19,812 bases of DNA from an uncultured Collinsella sp. (GTDB taxonomy: Bacteria > Actinomycetota > Coriobacteriia > Coriobacteriales > Coriobacteriaceae): positions 1 to 19,812 of the forward strand of contig CAJKEF010000006.1 of NCBI GenBank assembly GCA_905198825.1. The letters run 5' to 3'. The stretch's first letter is position 1, and the number at the start of each line of letters is the position of its first letter. This document shows, one piece after another, positions 5,889-12,818 of this stretch. A model generated the notes under the pieces. That model made no database searches, was not told the DNA's origin, and worked only from the letters and a program-made list of their open reading frames with translations. A program made the translations under genes and the position numbers.

Positions 5889-7490
5889 TTGCCTGCAGCC
5901 ATCAAACCCTTCGGCGACGAGTTCGAAGAATATGGTCGCGATGAATCTCGCACATCGGGCGAGGCGTCGAGCATCTCGTTTCCGACAACGGAGGACGAAG
6001 TCCGCGCCATTCTGCGAAAGCTCCATGCCGAGCATGTTCCAATAACGGTCCAGGGTGCTCGGACCGGTCTGGCTGCCGGCGCCGTGCCTCACGGCGGGCA
6101 TATCCTCAACACTTCTCGTATGAATCGCTACCTGGGTCTTCGCCGCGACGAGCGAGGCCGTTTTCTGCTGCGCGTGGAGCCGGGCGTCGTGCTTTCGGAG
6201 TTGCGCAAGCAGCTGAGTAAGAAGGCATTGCCGACCGCTGACTGGGATCAGGTATCGCTTGAGGCCTATGAGGAGTTCCAGGCAGCTTCTGAGCAGTTCT
6301 TTCCCACCGATCCCACCGAGGCATCTGCCTGCCTGGGCGGCATGGCGGCGTGCAATGCCTCCGGTGCCCGCAGTTACGCCTACGGCCCCATGCGCCCGCA
6401 CGTTACGGGGCTTCACGTGGCACTGGCGGACGGCGACCTGCTTGAGCTTCATCGAGGTCAGGCGCACGCTGACGCACGCCACTTGTCGCTCGTGACAGCG
6501 GAAGGCCGCGCGCTCGAGCTGGATCTTCCTGGCTATACCATGCCCAAGACCAAAAACGCGTCGGGTTATTTCGTTTCGGACGATATGGACGCCGTCGACC
6601 TCTTTATCGGTGCGTGTGGCACACTCGGCGTCATTACCGAGCTCGAGATCGCCTTGCAGGCGGCACCTTCGGTCGTATGGGGTGCGAGCTGCTTTTTCGA
6701 CAGCGAGGACAAGGCGGTGTCCTTTACCGATTCCGTGCGCCCCGTGCTGTCCCATGCCGCCGCTATTGAGTATTTCGATGCCGGCGCCTTGGATATCCTT
6801 CGTCGCCAGCGCGAGCAGTCGACCGCGTTTGCCTCGCTGCCGGCACTCGACGATGAGGCAAAGGTCTGTGTTTACGTGGAACTCGACTGCGACGACGAGG
6901 CGCAAGCGACCGAGGAGCTGTACCACCTGGGATGGGTTTTGGAGCTTGCGGGCGGCCACGACGACGCGACCTGGGTTGCACGCACCGAGGTCGATCGCGA
7001 ATGCCAGCGGTTCTTCCGCCACGCCGTTCCCGAGAGCGTCAACATGCTCATCGACGAGCGTCGCCGCACCGACCCCACCATTACCAAGCTGGGGTCGGAT
7101 ATGTCGGTGCCCAACACGCGCCTGGCCGATGTCGTTGCCCTCTATCGCCGCACGCTGGCCGAAAGCGGGCTTGAGTCTGCCGCCTGGGGACATATCGGCA
7201 ACAACCATCTGCATGTGAATATCCTGCCTCGCGATGCGCAAGACTACCGTCGCGGTGGCGAGCTGTTTGCCCAGTGGGCTGCGGAGGTAACGGCTATGGG
7301 CGGCGCCGTCTCTGCCGAGCACGGCGTCGGCAAGATCAAGGCGGGCTTTTTGGAGACGATGTACGGCCACGAGGCCATGGTTGAATCGGCTCGACTCAAA
7401 CTGCAGCTCGATCCTGCCGGGCAGCTGGGCCGTGGCAACCTGTTTTCGGAGAAGCTCTTGGATGAACTCGTCCAGAAAGGGGGCGCGTGA
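5889..7490 (+). CDS. lctD: FAD-linked lactate dehydrogenase subunit (GlcD/LctD family)
   Basis: A 533-residue cytosolic flavoprotein. It starts with TTG at 5889, 5 nt after AAGGGGGAG; no other early start fits. The FAD-binding_4 domain spans about 28-245, with PITVQGARTGLAAGAVP near 51-67 and FPTDPTE..CLGGMAACNASG at 138-159. The FAD-oxidase C-terminal domain follows, with metal/substrate histidines in HIGNNHLH (435-442) and SAEHGVGK (H478). Family members oxidise D-lactate, glycolate or other 2-hydroxy acids. The adjoining Etf genes point to lactate oxidation, with electrons passed to the Etf pair, as in the Acetobacterium woodii LctBCD complex. The substrate is inferred and glycolate is not excluded. 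It is somewhat longer than the usual 460-490 residues, with an insertion around 110-137. The stop overlaps the possible GTG start of etfB, so the three genes are one operon. Confidence 0.9.
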   Translation: MPAAIKPFGDEFEEYGRDESRTSGEASSISFPTTEDEVRAILRKLHAEHVPITVQGARTGLAAGAVPHGGHILNTSRMNRYLGLRRDERGRFLLRVEPGVVLSELRKQLSKKALPTADWDQVSLEAYEEFQAASEQFFPTDPTEASACLGGMAACNASGARSYAYGPMRPHVTGLHVALADGDLLELHRGQAHADARHLSLVTAEGRALELDLPGYTMPKTKNASGYFVSDDMDAVDLFIGACGTLGVITELEIALQAAPSVVWGASCFFDSEDKAVSFTDSVRPVLSHAAAIEYFDAGALDILRRQREQSTAFASLPALDDEAKVCVYVELDCDDEAQATEELYHLGWVLELAGGHDDATWVARTEVDRECQRFFRHAVPESVNMLIDERRRTDPTITKLGSDMSVPNTRLADVVALYRRTLAESGLESAAWGHIGNNHLHVNILPRDAQDYRRGGELFAQWAAEVTAMGGAVSAEHGVGKIKAGFLETMYGHEAMVESARLKLQLDPAGQLGRGNLFSEKLLDELVQKGGA

Positions 7491-7492
7491 AG

Positions 7493-8308
7493 ATGAGTGA
7501 TTTCCATATGGTGGTGTGCGTCAAGGCGGTGCCGGGAAGCACCGAGGTCAAGATGGACCCCAAAACCAATACCATCGTGCGTGATGGCAAGCAGGCGGTC
7601 ATTAATCCCTTCGATGCAAGTGCCCTCGAATGCGCGCTGGCGCTCAAGGACGACTTTATCGGCTTTGGCATGGATGTACGCGTGACGGTGGTGTCGATGG
7701 GTATCCCTGCAACCGAATCGCTGCTGCGCGACTGCATTGCCCGCGGCGCCGACGATGCATTGCTGCTCACCGACCGTGCTTTTGCGGGCGCGGACACGTT
7801 GGCGACCACCTATGCTCTCAAATGCGGTATCGAGGCCCTCGACGAGGACTTCGATCTGCTCATCTGCGGCAAGATGGCAGTGGATGGCGATACTGCCCAG
7901 ATTGGCCCCGAGCTGGCCGGCGCCTTCGAGATTCCCTGCGTGACCGATGTGAGCTGCGTACAGAGCGCGGGCTTTACGACGTGCGGCTCGCTTGCGCTTG
8001 TCCACGGCTGTGACGCCGGCGAGGAGACGGTCTATCTGGAGATGCCGTGCGCGATGACGACCGCCAAGGAGATTGGCCAACTGCGTATGCCGAGCATTGC
8101 CGGTATTCGTGCGGCCGAGGAGGCGGACGTGCGTGTGGTCAACGCTGCCGATGTGCATGCCGACCCTTTGCGCTGCGGCCTTACCGGATCGCCGACGCAG
8201 GTCGTGCGCTCGTTTGTGCCCGACCGTGACCAAACGTGCGAGGCCATCGAGGGCACGCCGGTCGAGCAGGCGGCAAAGCTTGCCAAGATTATCGAGGGGA
8301 TGGCATAG
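7493..8308 (+). CDS. etfB: Electron transfer flavoprotein beta subunit
   Basis: EtfB, 271 residues, a normal length. It opens with the family strand MVVCVKAVPG, then INPFDASALECALALKD, and has the AMP/FAD-contact stretch DGDTAQIGPELAGAFEIPCV and the C-terminal recognition-loop region MPCAMTTAKEIGQLRMPSI. With EtfA it holds flavin and passes electrons from the dehydrogenase. The start at ATG 7493 is preferred because AGGGGG lies 9 nt upstream. GTG 7487, overlapping the lctD stop as GTGA, is possible but sits only 3 nt from that site. Its order after a GlcD-type enzyme and before a ferredoxin-fused EtfA indicates a bifurcating type of Etf rather than one serving acyl-CoA dehydrogenases; no such dehydrogenase is encoded nearby. 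Confidence 0.93.
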   Translation: MSDFHMVVCVKAVPGSTEVKMDPKTNTIVRDGKQAVINPFDASALECALALKDDFIGFGMDVRVTVVSMGIPATESLLRDCIARGADDALLLTDRAFAGADTLATTYALKCGIEALDEDFDLLICGKMAVDGDTAQIGPELAGAFEIPCVTDVSCVQSAGFTTCGSLALVHGCDAGEETVYLEMPCAMTTAKEIGQLRMPSIAGIRAAEEADVRVVNAADVHADPLRCGLTGSPTQVVRSFVPDRDQTCEAIEGTPVEQAAKLAKIIEGMA

Positions 8309-9514
8309 ATGAGCGGACTGATAATCGATAGCGAGGCATGCGTTGGCTGTGGCCGCTGCGTTCGCGCCTGTGCCTCTGGCGGCATCGTAGTGGAAGGCGA
8401 GCGGCCCAACCGTTGCGCCCGCGTAACCGACGGCTGCATCCTATGCGGTGGGTGCGTCGACGCTTGCCCCGTCAATGCCATTTCGATCGAGCGTGACGAG
8501 GCCGCTGGCGCGGTGGGCCTCGATGCATATCGAGACATTTGGGTATTCGTGCAGACCGACGAGCACGATACGGTGACTCCCGTTGCCTACGAGCTCATGG
8601 GCAAGGGCCGCGAGCTTGCCGATGCACGCGGCTGTCGCCTGGTGGCGCTGGTCGGCATGGGCCCCGAGGGCTCGCTCGGGGACCTGGAGCATCTGGTTTG
8701 CGCCGGTGCGGACGAAGTTCTGGTCTGTCGTGACGAGCGCCTGCGTCAGAACGACGCGGAGGTCTATGCTCGCCTCATCTGCGATTTGGTAGCCGAGCGC
8801 AAGCCCGAAGCCATTCTGTACGGTGCGACCGCTTTTGGCCGCGAGCTGGCGCCTGGCGTTGCCGTGCGCCTGCGGACGGGCCTTACGGCCGACTGCACCG
8901 TGCTTTCGATGGATACGGAGACGGGCCTGCTGCAACAGACGCGTCCGGCGTTTGGCGGCAACTTGATGGCCACCATTATCTGCCCCAACCACCGTCCCCA
9001 GATGGCAACGGTGCGCCCCGGCATCTTTAAGGCGCCCGACTTTGACTATAGCCGCTCCGGAACGATTACCCAGGTATTACTTGCGGAAGACGCCAAGGCT
9101 CGTGTCGAGATTTCGATTCCCGCCGAGGAATGGGGCCAGCAGGCTTCGATTGCCGATGCCGAGCGTCTAGTTGTTGTGGGTCGCGGTATTGGCTCCAAGA
9201 AAAACCTACCCTTGATGCGAAAGCTCGCCGAAGTCCTGGGTGCCGAGCTCGGCTGCACGCGACCCGTCGTGGAGGCGGGCTGGCTGGAGTATCGCCACCA
9301 GATTGGCCAGACGGGCGTGTCGGTTTCGCCCAAGCTCCTTGTGAGCATCGGCGTTTCGGGTGCCATCCAGCATCTTGCCGGCATCGGTGGGGCGGAGTGC
9401 ATCATCGCCGTCAACGAGGACCCGGATGCTCCCATCTTTGGCGTCGCCCAGTACAAGGTCGTCGGCGACGCCGTCGAGGTCGTTGAGGAGCTGCTGGCCC
9501 AGCTTGAGTGCTAG
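8309..9514 (+). CDS. etfA: Electron transfer flavoprotein alpha subunit with N-terminal ferredoxin domain
   Basis: A 401-residue fusion. Residues 1-60 are a two-cluster ferredoxin domain: C11, C14, C17, C21 and C43, C46, C49, C53, the second followed by Pro. The first set lacks that Pro (CASGG). Residues about 70-250 form the EtfA N domain and 275-401 the FAD-binding domain, with GQTGVSVSPKL, GVSGAIQH and AVNEDPDAPIF. Ordinary EtfA lacks the iron-sulfur part. In LctC of A. woodii and related CarE it links the Etf to ferredoxin. By analogy the complex would oxidise lactate with NAD+ while consuming reduced ferredoxin. ATG 8309 directly follows the etfB stop and is preceded by GAGGGGAT. The stop shares CTAG with the convergent HD gene. 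An equivalent name is lctC. Confidence 0.93.
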   Translation: MSGLIIDSEACVGCGRCVRACASGGIVVEGERPNRCARVTDGCILCGGCVDACPVNAISIERDEAAGAVGLDAYRDIWVFVQTDEHDTVTPVAYELMGKGRELADARGCRLVALVGMGPEGSLGDLEHLVCAGADEVLVCRDERLRQNDAEVYARLICDLVAERKPEAILYGATAFGRELAPGVAVRLRTGLTADCTVLSMDTETGLLQQTRPAFGGNLMATIICPNHRPQMATVRPGIFKAPDFDYSRSGTITQVLLAEDAKARVEISIPAEEWGQQASIADAERLVVVGRGIGSKKNLPLMRKLAEVLGAELGCTRPVVEAGWLEYRHQIGQTGVSVSPKLLVSIGVSGAIQHLAGIGGAECIIAVNEDPDAPIFGVAQYKVVGDAVEVVEELLAQLEC

Positions 9515-10323
9515 GCACTTGCCAGCCAGCTGCGCAGCTCGTCCTTTAGGCGCTCCCAGGTCGCTTGCGTGGCGGAATCGGTGAAGGGGCGCGTGATACC
9601 AAAGGGCGCGTCGAGCAGGCGGTAGATATCGCCCTGCTCGCGCGCCAGCGCGCGGCTTGCCGGATAGACAAGCTCAAACATAAAGCAGATAAGCCCCACC
9701 AAGTAGTCCGCGGGCTCATTGCGCTCATCGCGCGTGACGCAGCGGTGCTCGTCAAAGGCGGCCAGCGTCGGTGCCGAGAAGTGGCTGGCAAGAAACGCGT
9801 CCTCATTCACTTTGAGGATGGTGTCGACGGTACTGTCGGCGATGGTGCGCATGATGTCGATCTTGTCGCCATCGCGCACGATATCGCAGAAGCGCCGCGT
9901 GCGCTCGCCGAGCTGCGCGGGCAGACGGAAATTGCTGTGATAGGCAATGCTCGCTCGAATGAGTTCGTCTTCTACCGGATCGTCGATAAAGTCGCGGATA
10001 CTTGTTACCGCGGGCGCATCTGCAGGTGTTTTGCCAAAGAGGACCTCGACGCCCAACGCCGCATGGCTCACGCTTTCGGCATCCTTAAACGTATCCCAGC
10101 GTCGCAGCTGCTCAAAGCGGCCCATATCGTGCAACAGCCCACAAAGCCACGCCAGATCAATGTCCTGCGGTGACCAGCCCTGTTTGCGTGCCACGGCATC
10201 GCATGCCTCGGCAACGTGGTACGTATGCTCGATTTTGAGCGCGATACGCGGATTGGCGGCATCGTAGGCATCGGTGTAGGTCTTGAAGGCCGCGGCAGCC
10301 CGCGTTCGATCGATAGCTGTCAT
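9511..10323 (-). CDS. HD-domain phosphohydrolase
   Basis: A 270-residue soluble protein with an HD superfamily metal site: H33 and H36 in KIEHTYHV, the H65-D66 pair in CGLLHDMGRFEQ, then YHSNF and the aspartates of RDGDKIDI. Family members cut phosphate from nucleotides or phosphoesters. The substrate cannot be told from the sequence. ATG 10323 follows AGGAAG by 6 nt. It runs opposite to the lct operon and ends inside it: the two stop codons share CTAG at 9511-9514 with no terminator between them, so antisense overlap of transcripts is likely. It is divergent from azlCD. A likely -10, TACAAT, lies at 10379-10374. Confidence 0.88.
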   Translation of the reverse strand: MTAIDRTRAAAAFKTYTDAYDAANPRIALKIEHTYHVAEACDAVARKQGWSPQDIDLAWLCGLLHDMGRFEQLRRWDTFKDAESVSHAALGVEVLFGKTPADAPAVTSIRDFIDDPVEDELIRASIAYHSNFRLPAQLGERTRRFCDIVRDGDKIDIMRTIADSTVDTILKVNEDAFLASHFSAPTLAAFDEHRCVTRDERNEPADYLVGLICFMFELVYPASRALAREQGDIYRLLDAPFGITRPFTDSATQATWERLKDELRSWLASA

Positions 10324-10341
10324 AATGACTTCCTAAAAAGT

Positions 10342-10361
10342 TGTGTCTTTCTGTGTCTTTC
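10342..10361. repeat. Tandem 10-bp repeat in the HD gene leader
   Basis: TGTGTCTTTC occurs twice with no gap (10342-10351 and 10352-10361), between the probable -10 (10374-10379) and the HD gene's ribosome site. It may be a regulator site, an RNA-binding site or a simple slippage repeat. Confidence 0.5.
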
Positions 10362-10373
10362 GATCCGGTGGCA

Positions 10374-10379
10374 ATTGTA
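10374..10379 (-). promoter_or_regulatory. Probable -10 element for the HD-domain gene
   Basis: The minus strand reads TACAAT, one mismatch from the consensus. It is 51 nt upstream of the ATG. No good -35 is seen at 17 bases. Confidence 0.35.
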
Positions 10380-10460
10380 GGTGAACTCGGTTGCCATCGG
10401 GCGATGGTTCTGCCGTGTCGTTGAATGCGGCTCGGAAATCTTGTCGGGACGAGGAACGCT

Positions 10461-11153
10461 ATGGTGCTCAAAATCGTTAAAACCGTCTGGCCGGTGATGC
10501 TTACCTATGTTGCGATAGCCGCGCCGTGCGGAATGATTATGGCGCAGACGGGAATGGAATCCTGGATGGTTTTTGCTCTGAGCAGCACGTTCGTGACGGG
10601 CAGCGGACAGTTTATGATCTGCAATCTGTGGCTGGCAGGTGTGCCTGCGGCATCGATCGTCGCGAGCGTCGCCGCAATCTCCTCGCGCTTTGCGCTTTAC
10701 TCGGCATCGATCGCACCGCATCTGAGGGGTGCTTCGAAGCGTCAGACGCTGGCTGTTGCCGCGACACTTACCGAGGAGGCATACGGCATCTCGCTTGCCA
10801 AGTTGGTTAAAGGGGAGGATTGGGGTCCGCTCGAGTCCTTTGTGCTCAACGTGATCCTCATCGCAACATGGGGCGTTTCGTGTACGACGGGCGCCATCGT
10901 CGGCGCCGTTGTCGATGTTCCCACCGCTATTGCGGGTTTTGTCTGCACATCGCTCTTTATCTGCCTACTCTTTTCGCAGCGACTGTCGCGCGGCAATGTC
11001 GTAGCTGCCGGTTTGGCTGCGGTGTCCGTCGCCATATGCAAGTTCTGGGGGTGGACGAATATCGCCGTGCCGGCAAGTGTACTCGTCGGCGTTGTCACGG
11101 CACTCGTGTGCGATGTCCTCGCCGAGGGAAGGGGCGCTCGCGATGCCCGTTAA
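10461..11153 (+). CDS. azlC: AzlC family amino-acid exporter, large subunit
   Basis: A 230-residue integral membrane protein with about six to eight helices. Conserved AzlC features are seen: IAAPCGMIMAQTGM near the start, SSTFVTGSGQFM, ISSRFALYSASIAPHLR and LTEEAYGISL. AzlC pairs with the small AzlD to export branched-chain or related amino acids; the true substrate is not visible here. ATG 10461 follows GAGGAA by 4 nt. A start 36 bases earlier would add a stretch without family likeness. The gene overlaps azlD by 11 bases, so the two are translationally coupled. Confidence 0.9.
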   Translation: MVLKIVKTVWPVMLTYVAIAAPCGMIMAQTGMESWMVFALSSTFVTGSGQFMICNLWLAGVPAASIVASVAAISSRFALYSASIAPHLRGASKRQTLAVAATLTEEAYGISLAKLVKGEDWGPLESFVLNVILIATWGVSCTTGAIVGAVVDVPTAIAGFVCTSLFICLLFSQRLSRGNVVAAGLAAVSVAICKFWGWTNIAVPASVLVGVVTALVCDVLAEGRGARDAR

Positions 11154-11466
11154 TGAGTTTTTGGTCCTATGGCTATCGTCATGGGCGGCCATCGCGTTTT
11201 TCCGCATTGCCCCGGCGTTTGCCTTGCGCGGGAGAACGCTGTCGCCCCGCGTTACCGAGGCCTTGGGTTATATTCCGCCTGCCGCCTTTGCAGCGCTGGT
11301 CGCCAACGATTTGATAAGCCCTGGCGCTTTCGACGCCGGCTTGTGGCAGGGCTTGATTCCCTGGATTGCGGCCGCCGGCGTCGTGGCGGTGGCAATCAAG
11401 ACAAAGTCGATGTTGTGGTGCTGCGTCTCGGGCATCGTGTTCTATATCGTTTTGAGCCTCATATAA
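11143..11466 (+). CDS. azlD: AzlD family amino-acid exporter, small subunit
   Basis: A 107-residue membrane protein with about four helices, the usual AzlD size. It contains the family pattern FFRIAPAFALRGR..SPRVTEALGYIPPAAFAAL, with the Arg and Pro residues that mark AzlD. ATG 11143 lies inside the end of azlC in another frame. The purine-rich AGGGAAGGGG upstream serves as the ribosome site. A start 66 bases earlier would lie deep in azlC and lacks support. It is the partner of AzlC. Confidence 0.9.
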   Translation: MPVNEFLVLWLSSWAAIAFFRIAPAFALRGRTLSPRVTEALGYIPPAAFAALVANDLISPGAFDAGLWQGLIPWIAAAGVVAVAIKTKSMLWCCVSGIVFYIVLSLI

Positions 11467-11469
11467 GAG

Positions 11470-11490
11470 CGGGGCACGTTTAGCGTCCCG
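11470..11490 (+). terminator. Weak hairpin after azlD
   Basis: CGGGGC (11470-11475) and GTCCCG (11485-11490) pair with one G-U, giving a 6-bp stem just after the azlD stop. There is no T-tract, so intrinsic termination is doubtful. Confidence 0.3.
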
Positions 11491-11547
11491 GCACAACGAA
11501 TCGAATTTCTCACCGAGCCGGTCTGCTTCTTCTGGTGCCATGGTCAA

Positions 11548-11591
11548 ACTTTACTGTAGCAAAGTGTGACGTGGGCTTTTGTTCTACGTCA
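11548..11591 (+). promoter_or_regulatory. Two inverted repeats before kdgT, candidate operators
   Basis: ACTTT (11548-11552) with AAAGT (11561-11565), spaced by 8 bases, overlaps a possible -10 (TACTGT, 11552-11557). TGACGT (11567-11572) with ACGTCA (11586-11591), spaced by 13, ends 17 bases before the ATG. Both could bind a regulator at the promoter or leader. The regulator is not encoded nearby. Confidence 0.35.
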
Positions 11592-11608
11592 GCGGAAATG
11601 GGGGTTTC

Positions 11609-12631
11609 ATGGCACAGGAAGCGACCGCCAACGAGCAAAAGAAATTCAAAGTCCCGCGTATCCCGGGTGACATCATGATCTACCCGATGATCGTTGGCCT
11701 TTTGCTCAATACCTTCTGCCCGCAGGTCTTTGAGATCGGCGGCTTCTTTACCGCCGCCTGCCGCGGTGGTTCCAACACCATCGTTGCCGCGATTCTGCTG
11801 TTTGTGGGTGCCGGCATCAGCTTTAAGTCCACGCCGGGCGCTATCAAGACCGGCATCGTCGTGCTGATCCCCAAGCTTGTTGTTGCGGCCGCGTTGGGCC
11901 TGGGCGTCGCGTACTTCTTTAACGATAACCTTTTGGGTCTGAGCTCGGTCTCCATCATCGGCGGCATTACGTTTTGCAACATGGCGCTCTACACGGGCAT
12001 CATGGGCGAGTTCGGCGATGAGTCCGAGCAGGGCGCCGTCGGTATCCTGTTCTTTACGGCCGGCCCCGCCGTCACGATGATCATCCTCGGTGTCTCGGGT
12101 CTCGCCAACATCCCCGTCGGCGCCATCATCGGCTCCATTTTGCCGCTCGTTATCGGTATGGTTCTGGGCAACCTCTTCCCGTTCATCAAGAACCTGCTGG
12201 TCCCCGGCGCCAATCCCGCGATCGCTGTCATCGGTTTTCAGCCCGGTGCGTCCATGAGTCTTTCGAGCTTTATCACCGGCGGCATTTCGGGCATCCTGCT
12301 GGGCCTCATCACGCTCTTTATCGTCGGTCCCATTACCTTTGCCTTCGAGCGCCTGTGCGGCGGTAACGGCAAGGCGGCCGTTGCCTGCTCCACTATCGCC
12401 GGCACGGCTATGACCACGCCGGTCGCCCTCGCCGAGGTCGCTCCGCGCTATGCCGAGCTTGCGCCCACCGCGTATGCGCAGATCGCCACCGCCGTCATCA
12501 TCACGGCAATCATGGCCCCGATTCTGACCGGCTGGGTCGACAAGAAGTTCTGCCAGGGCAAGGAGGATCTGTCGCCTGCCGGTGTCGAGGCCATCGAGGA
12601 GGCCGTCGCGACCGACATCGATGGCGAATAG
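11609..12631 (+). CDS. kdgT: 2-keto-3-deoxygluconate permease family transporter
   Basis: A 340-residue membrane protein with about ten helices. It matches KdgT along its length: KVPRIPGDIMIYPMIVGLLL, then FFTAACRGGSNTIVAAILLF, GAGISFKSTPGAIKTG and CSTIAGTAMTTPVALAEVAP. KdgT imports 2-keto-3-deoxygluconate (from pectin and uronate breakdown) with protons. ATG 11609 follows GGGGG by 4 nt. A start 30 bases earlier would skip that site. No kdgK, kdgA or other uronate gene is in the window, so the substrate is from family only. Codon use is strongly biased to GGC/ATC/CTG-type codons and may reflect high expression. A large hairpin follows at 12677-12720. Confidence 0.92.
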   Translation: MAQEATANEQKKFKVPRIPGDIMIYPMIVGLLLNTFCPQVFEIGGFFTAACRGGSNTIVAAILLFVGAGISFKSTPGAIKTGIVVLIPKLVVAAALGLGVAYFFNDNLLGLSSVSIIGGITFCNMALYTGIMGEFGDESEQGAVGILFFTAGPAVTMIILGVSGLANIPVGAIIGSILPLVIGMVLGNLFPFIKNLLVPGANPAIAVIGFQPGASMSLSSFITGGISGILLGLITLFIVGPITFAFERLCGGNGKAAVACSTIAGTAMTTPVALAEVAPRYAELAPTAYAQIATAVIITAIMAPILTGWVDKKFCQGKEDLSPAGVEAIEEAVATDIDGE

Positions 12632-12676
12632 CAATCGCTACCAATCAATGATGCCGGCGTGCAACTCGCGCCGTTT

Positions 12677-12720
12677 GAGCGTCCGAACGAAAGCTGTCTT
12701 GCAGTGACGTTCGGGCGCTC
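12677..12720 (+). terminator. Long hairpin after kdgT, probable terminator
   Basis: Arms 12677-12689 (GAGCGTCCGAACG) and 12708-12720 (CGTTCGGGCGCTC) pair over 13 bp with a single G-U, with an 18-base loop. It is the clearest hairpin after kdgT. It lacks a T-tract and is followed at once by the TGCTATGAT promoter element, so it could act as a DNA-level operator as well. Confidence 0.55.
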
Positions 12721-12729
12721 TGCTATGAT
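12721..12729 (+). promoter_or_regulatory. Extended -10 element for the GGDEF gene
   Basis: TGCTATGAT, identical to the element before the TerB gene. TTGCAG at 12699-12704 is a poor -35 with 19-base spacing, inside the hairpin loop. Transcription would start near 12736, leaving an 83-nt leader. Confidence 0.45.
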
Positions 12730-12737
12730 TCCCCTTA

Positions 12738-12786
12738 CCCCTGCGGAGTAGGGGCGTTTATTGCCCAGACACGAATCGGGCGATTC
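12738..12786 (+). promoter_or_regulatory. Structured leader of the GGDEF gene with competing hairpins
   Basis: Four short stems can form here: CCCCT/AGGGG (12738-12742 with 12750-12754), GGGCG/TTGCCC (12752-12756 with 12761-12766), GCCC/GGGC (12763-12766 with 12778-12781), and GAATCG/CGATTC (12773-12786). The first two exclude each other, as do the second and third. It does not match the c-di-GMP riboswitch motifs I know. Confidence 0.3.
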
Positions 12787-12818
12787 TGACCACTTGGATA
12801 TTGAAGGGATGGCGTCTA

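Noticed and set aside
5868..8233. Long minus-strand frames (500 and 329 codons) opposite lctD and etfB
   Set aside because: They are shadows of high-G+C coding sequence. The plus-strand genes have clear family motifs and ribosome sites, and the shadows have none.
11510..12634. A 374-codon minus-strand frame opposite kdgT
   Set aside because: Very rich in Asp, Gly and Arg, with no domain likeness. It is produced by the biased codons of kdgT.
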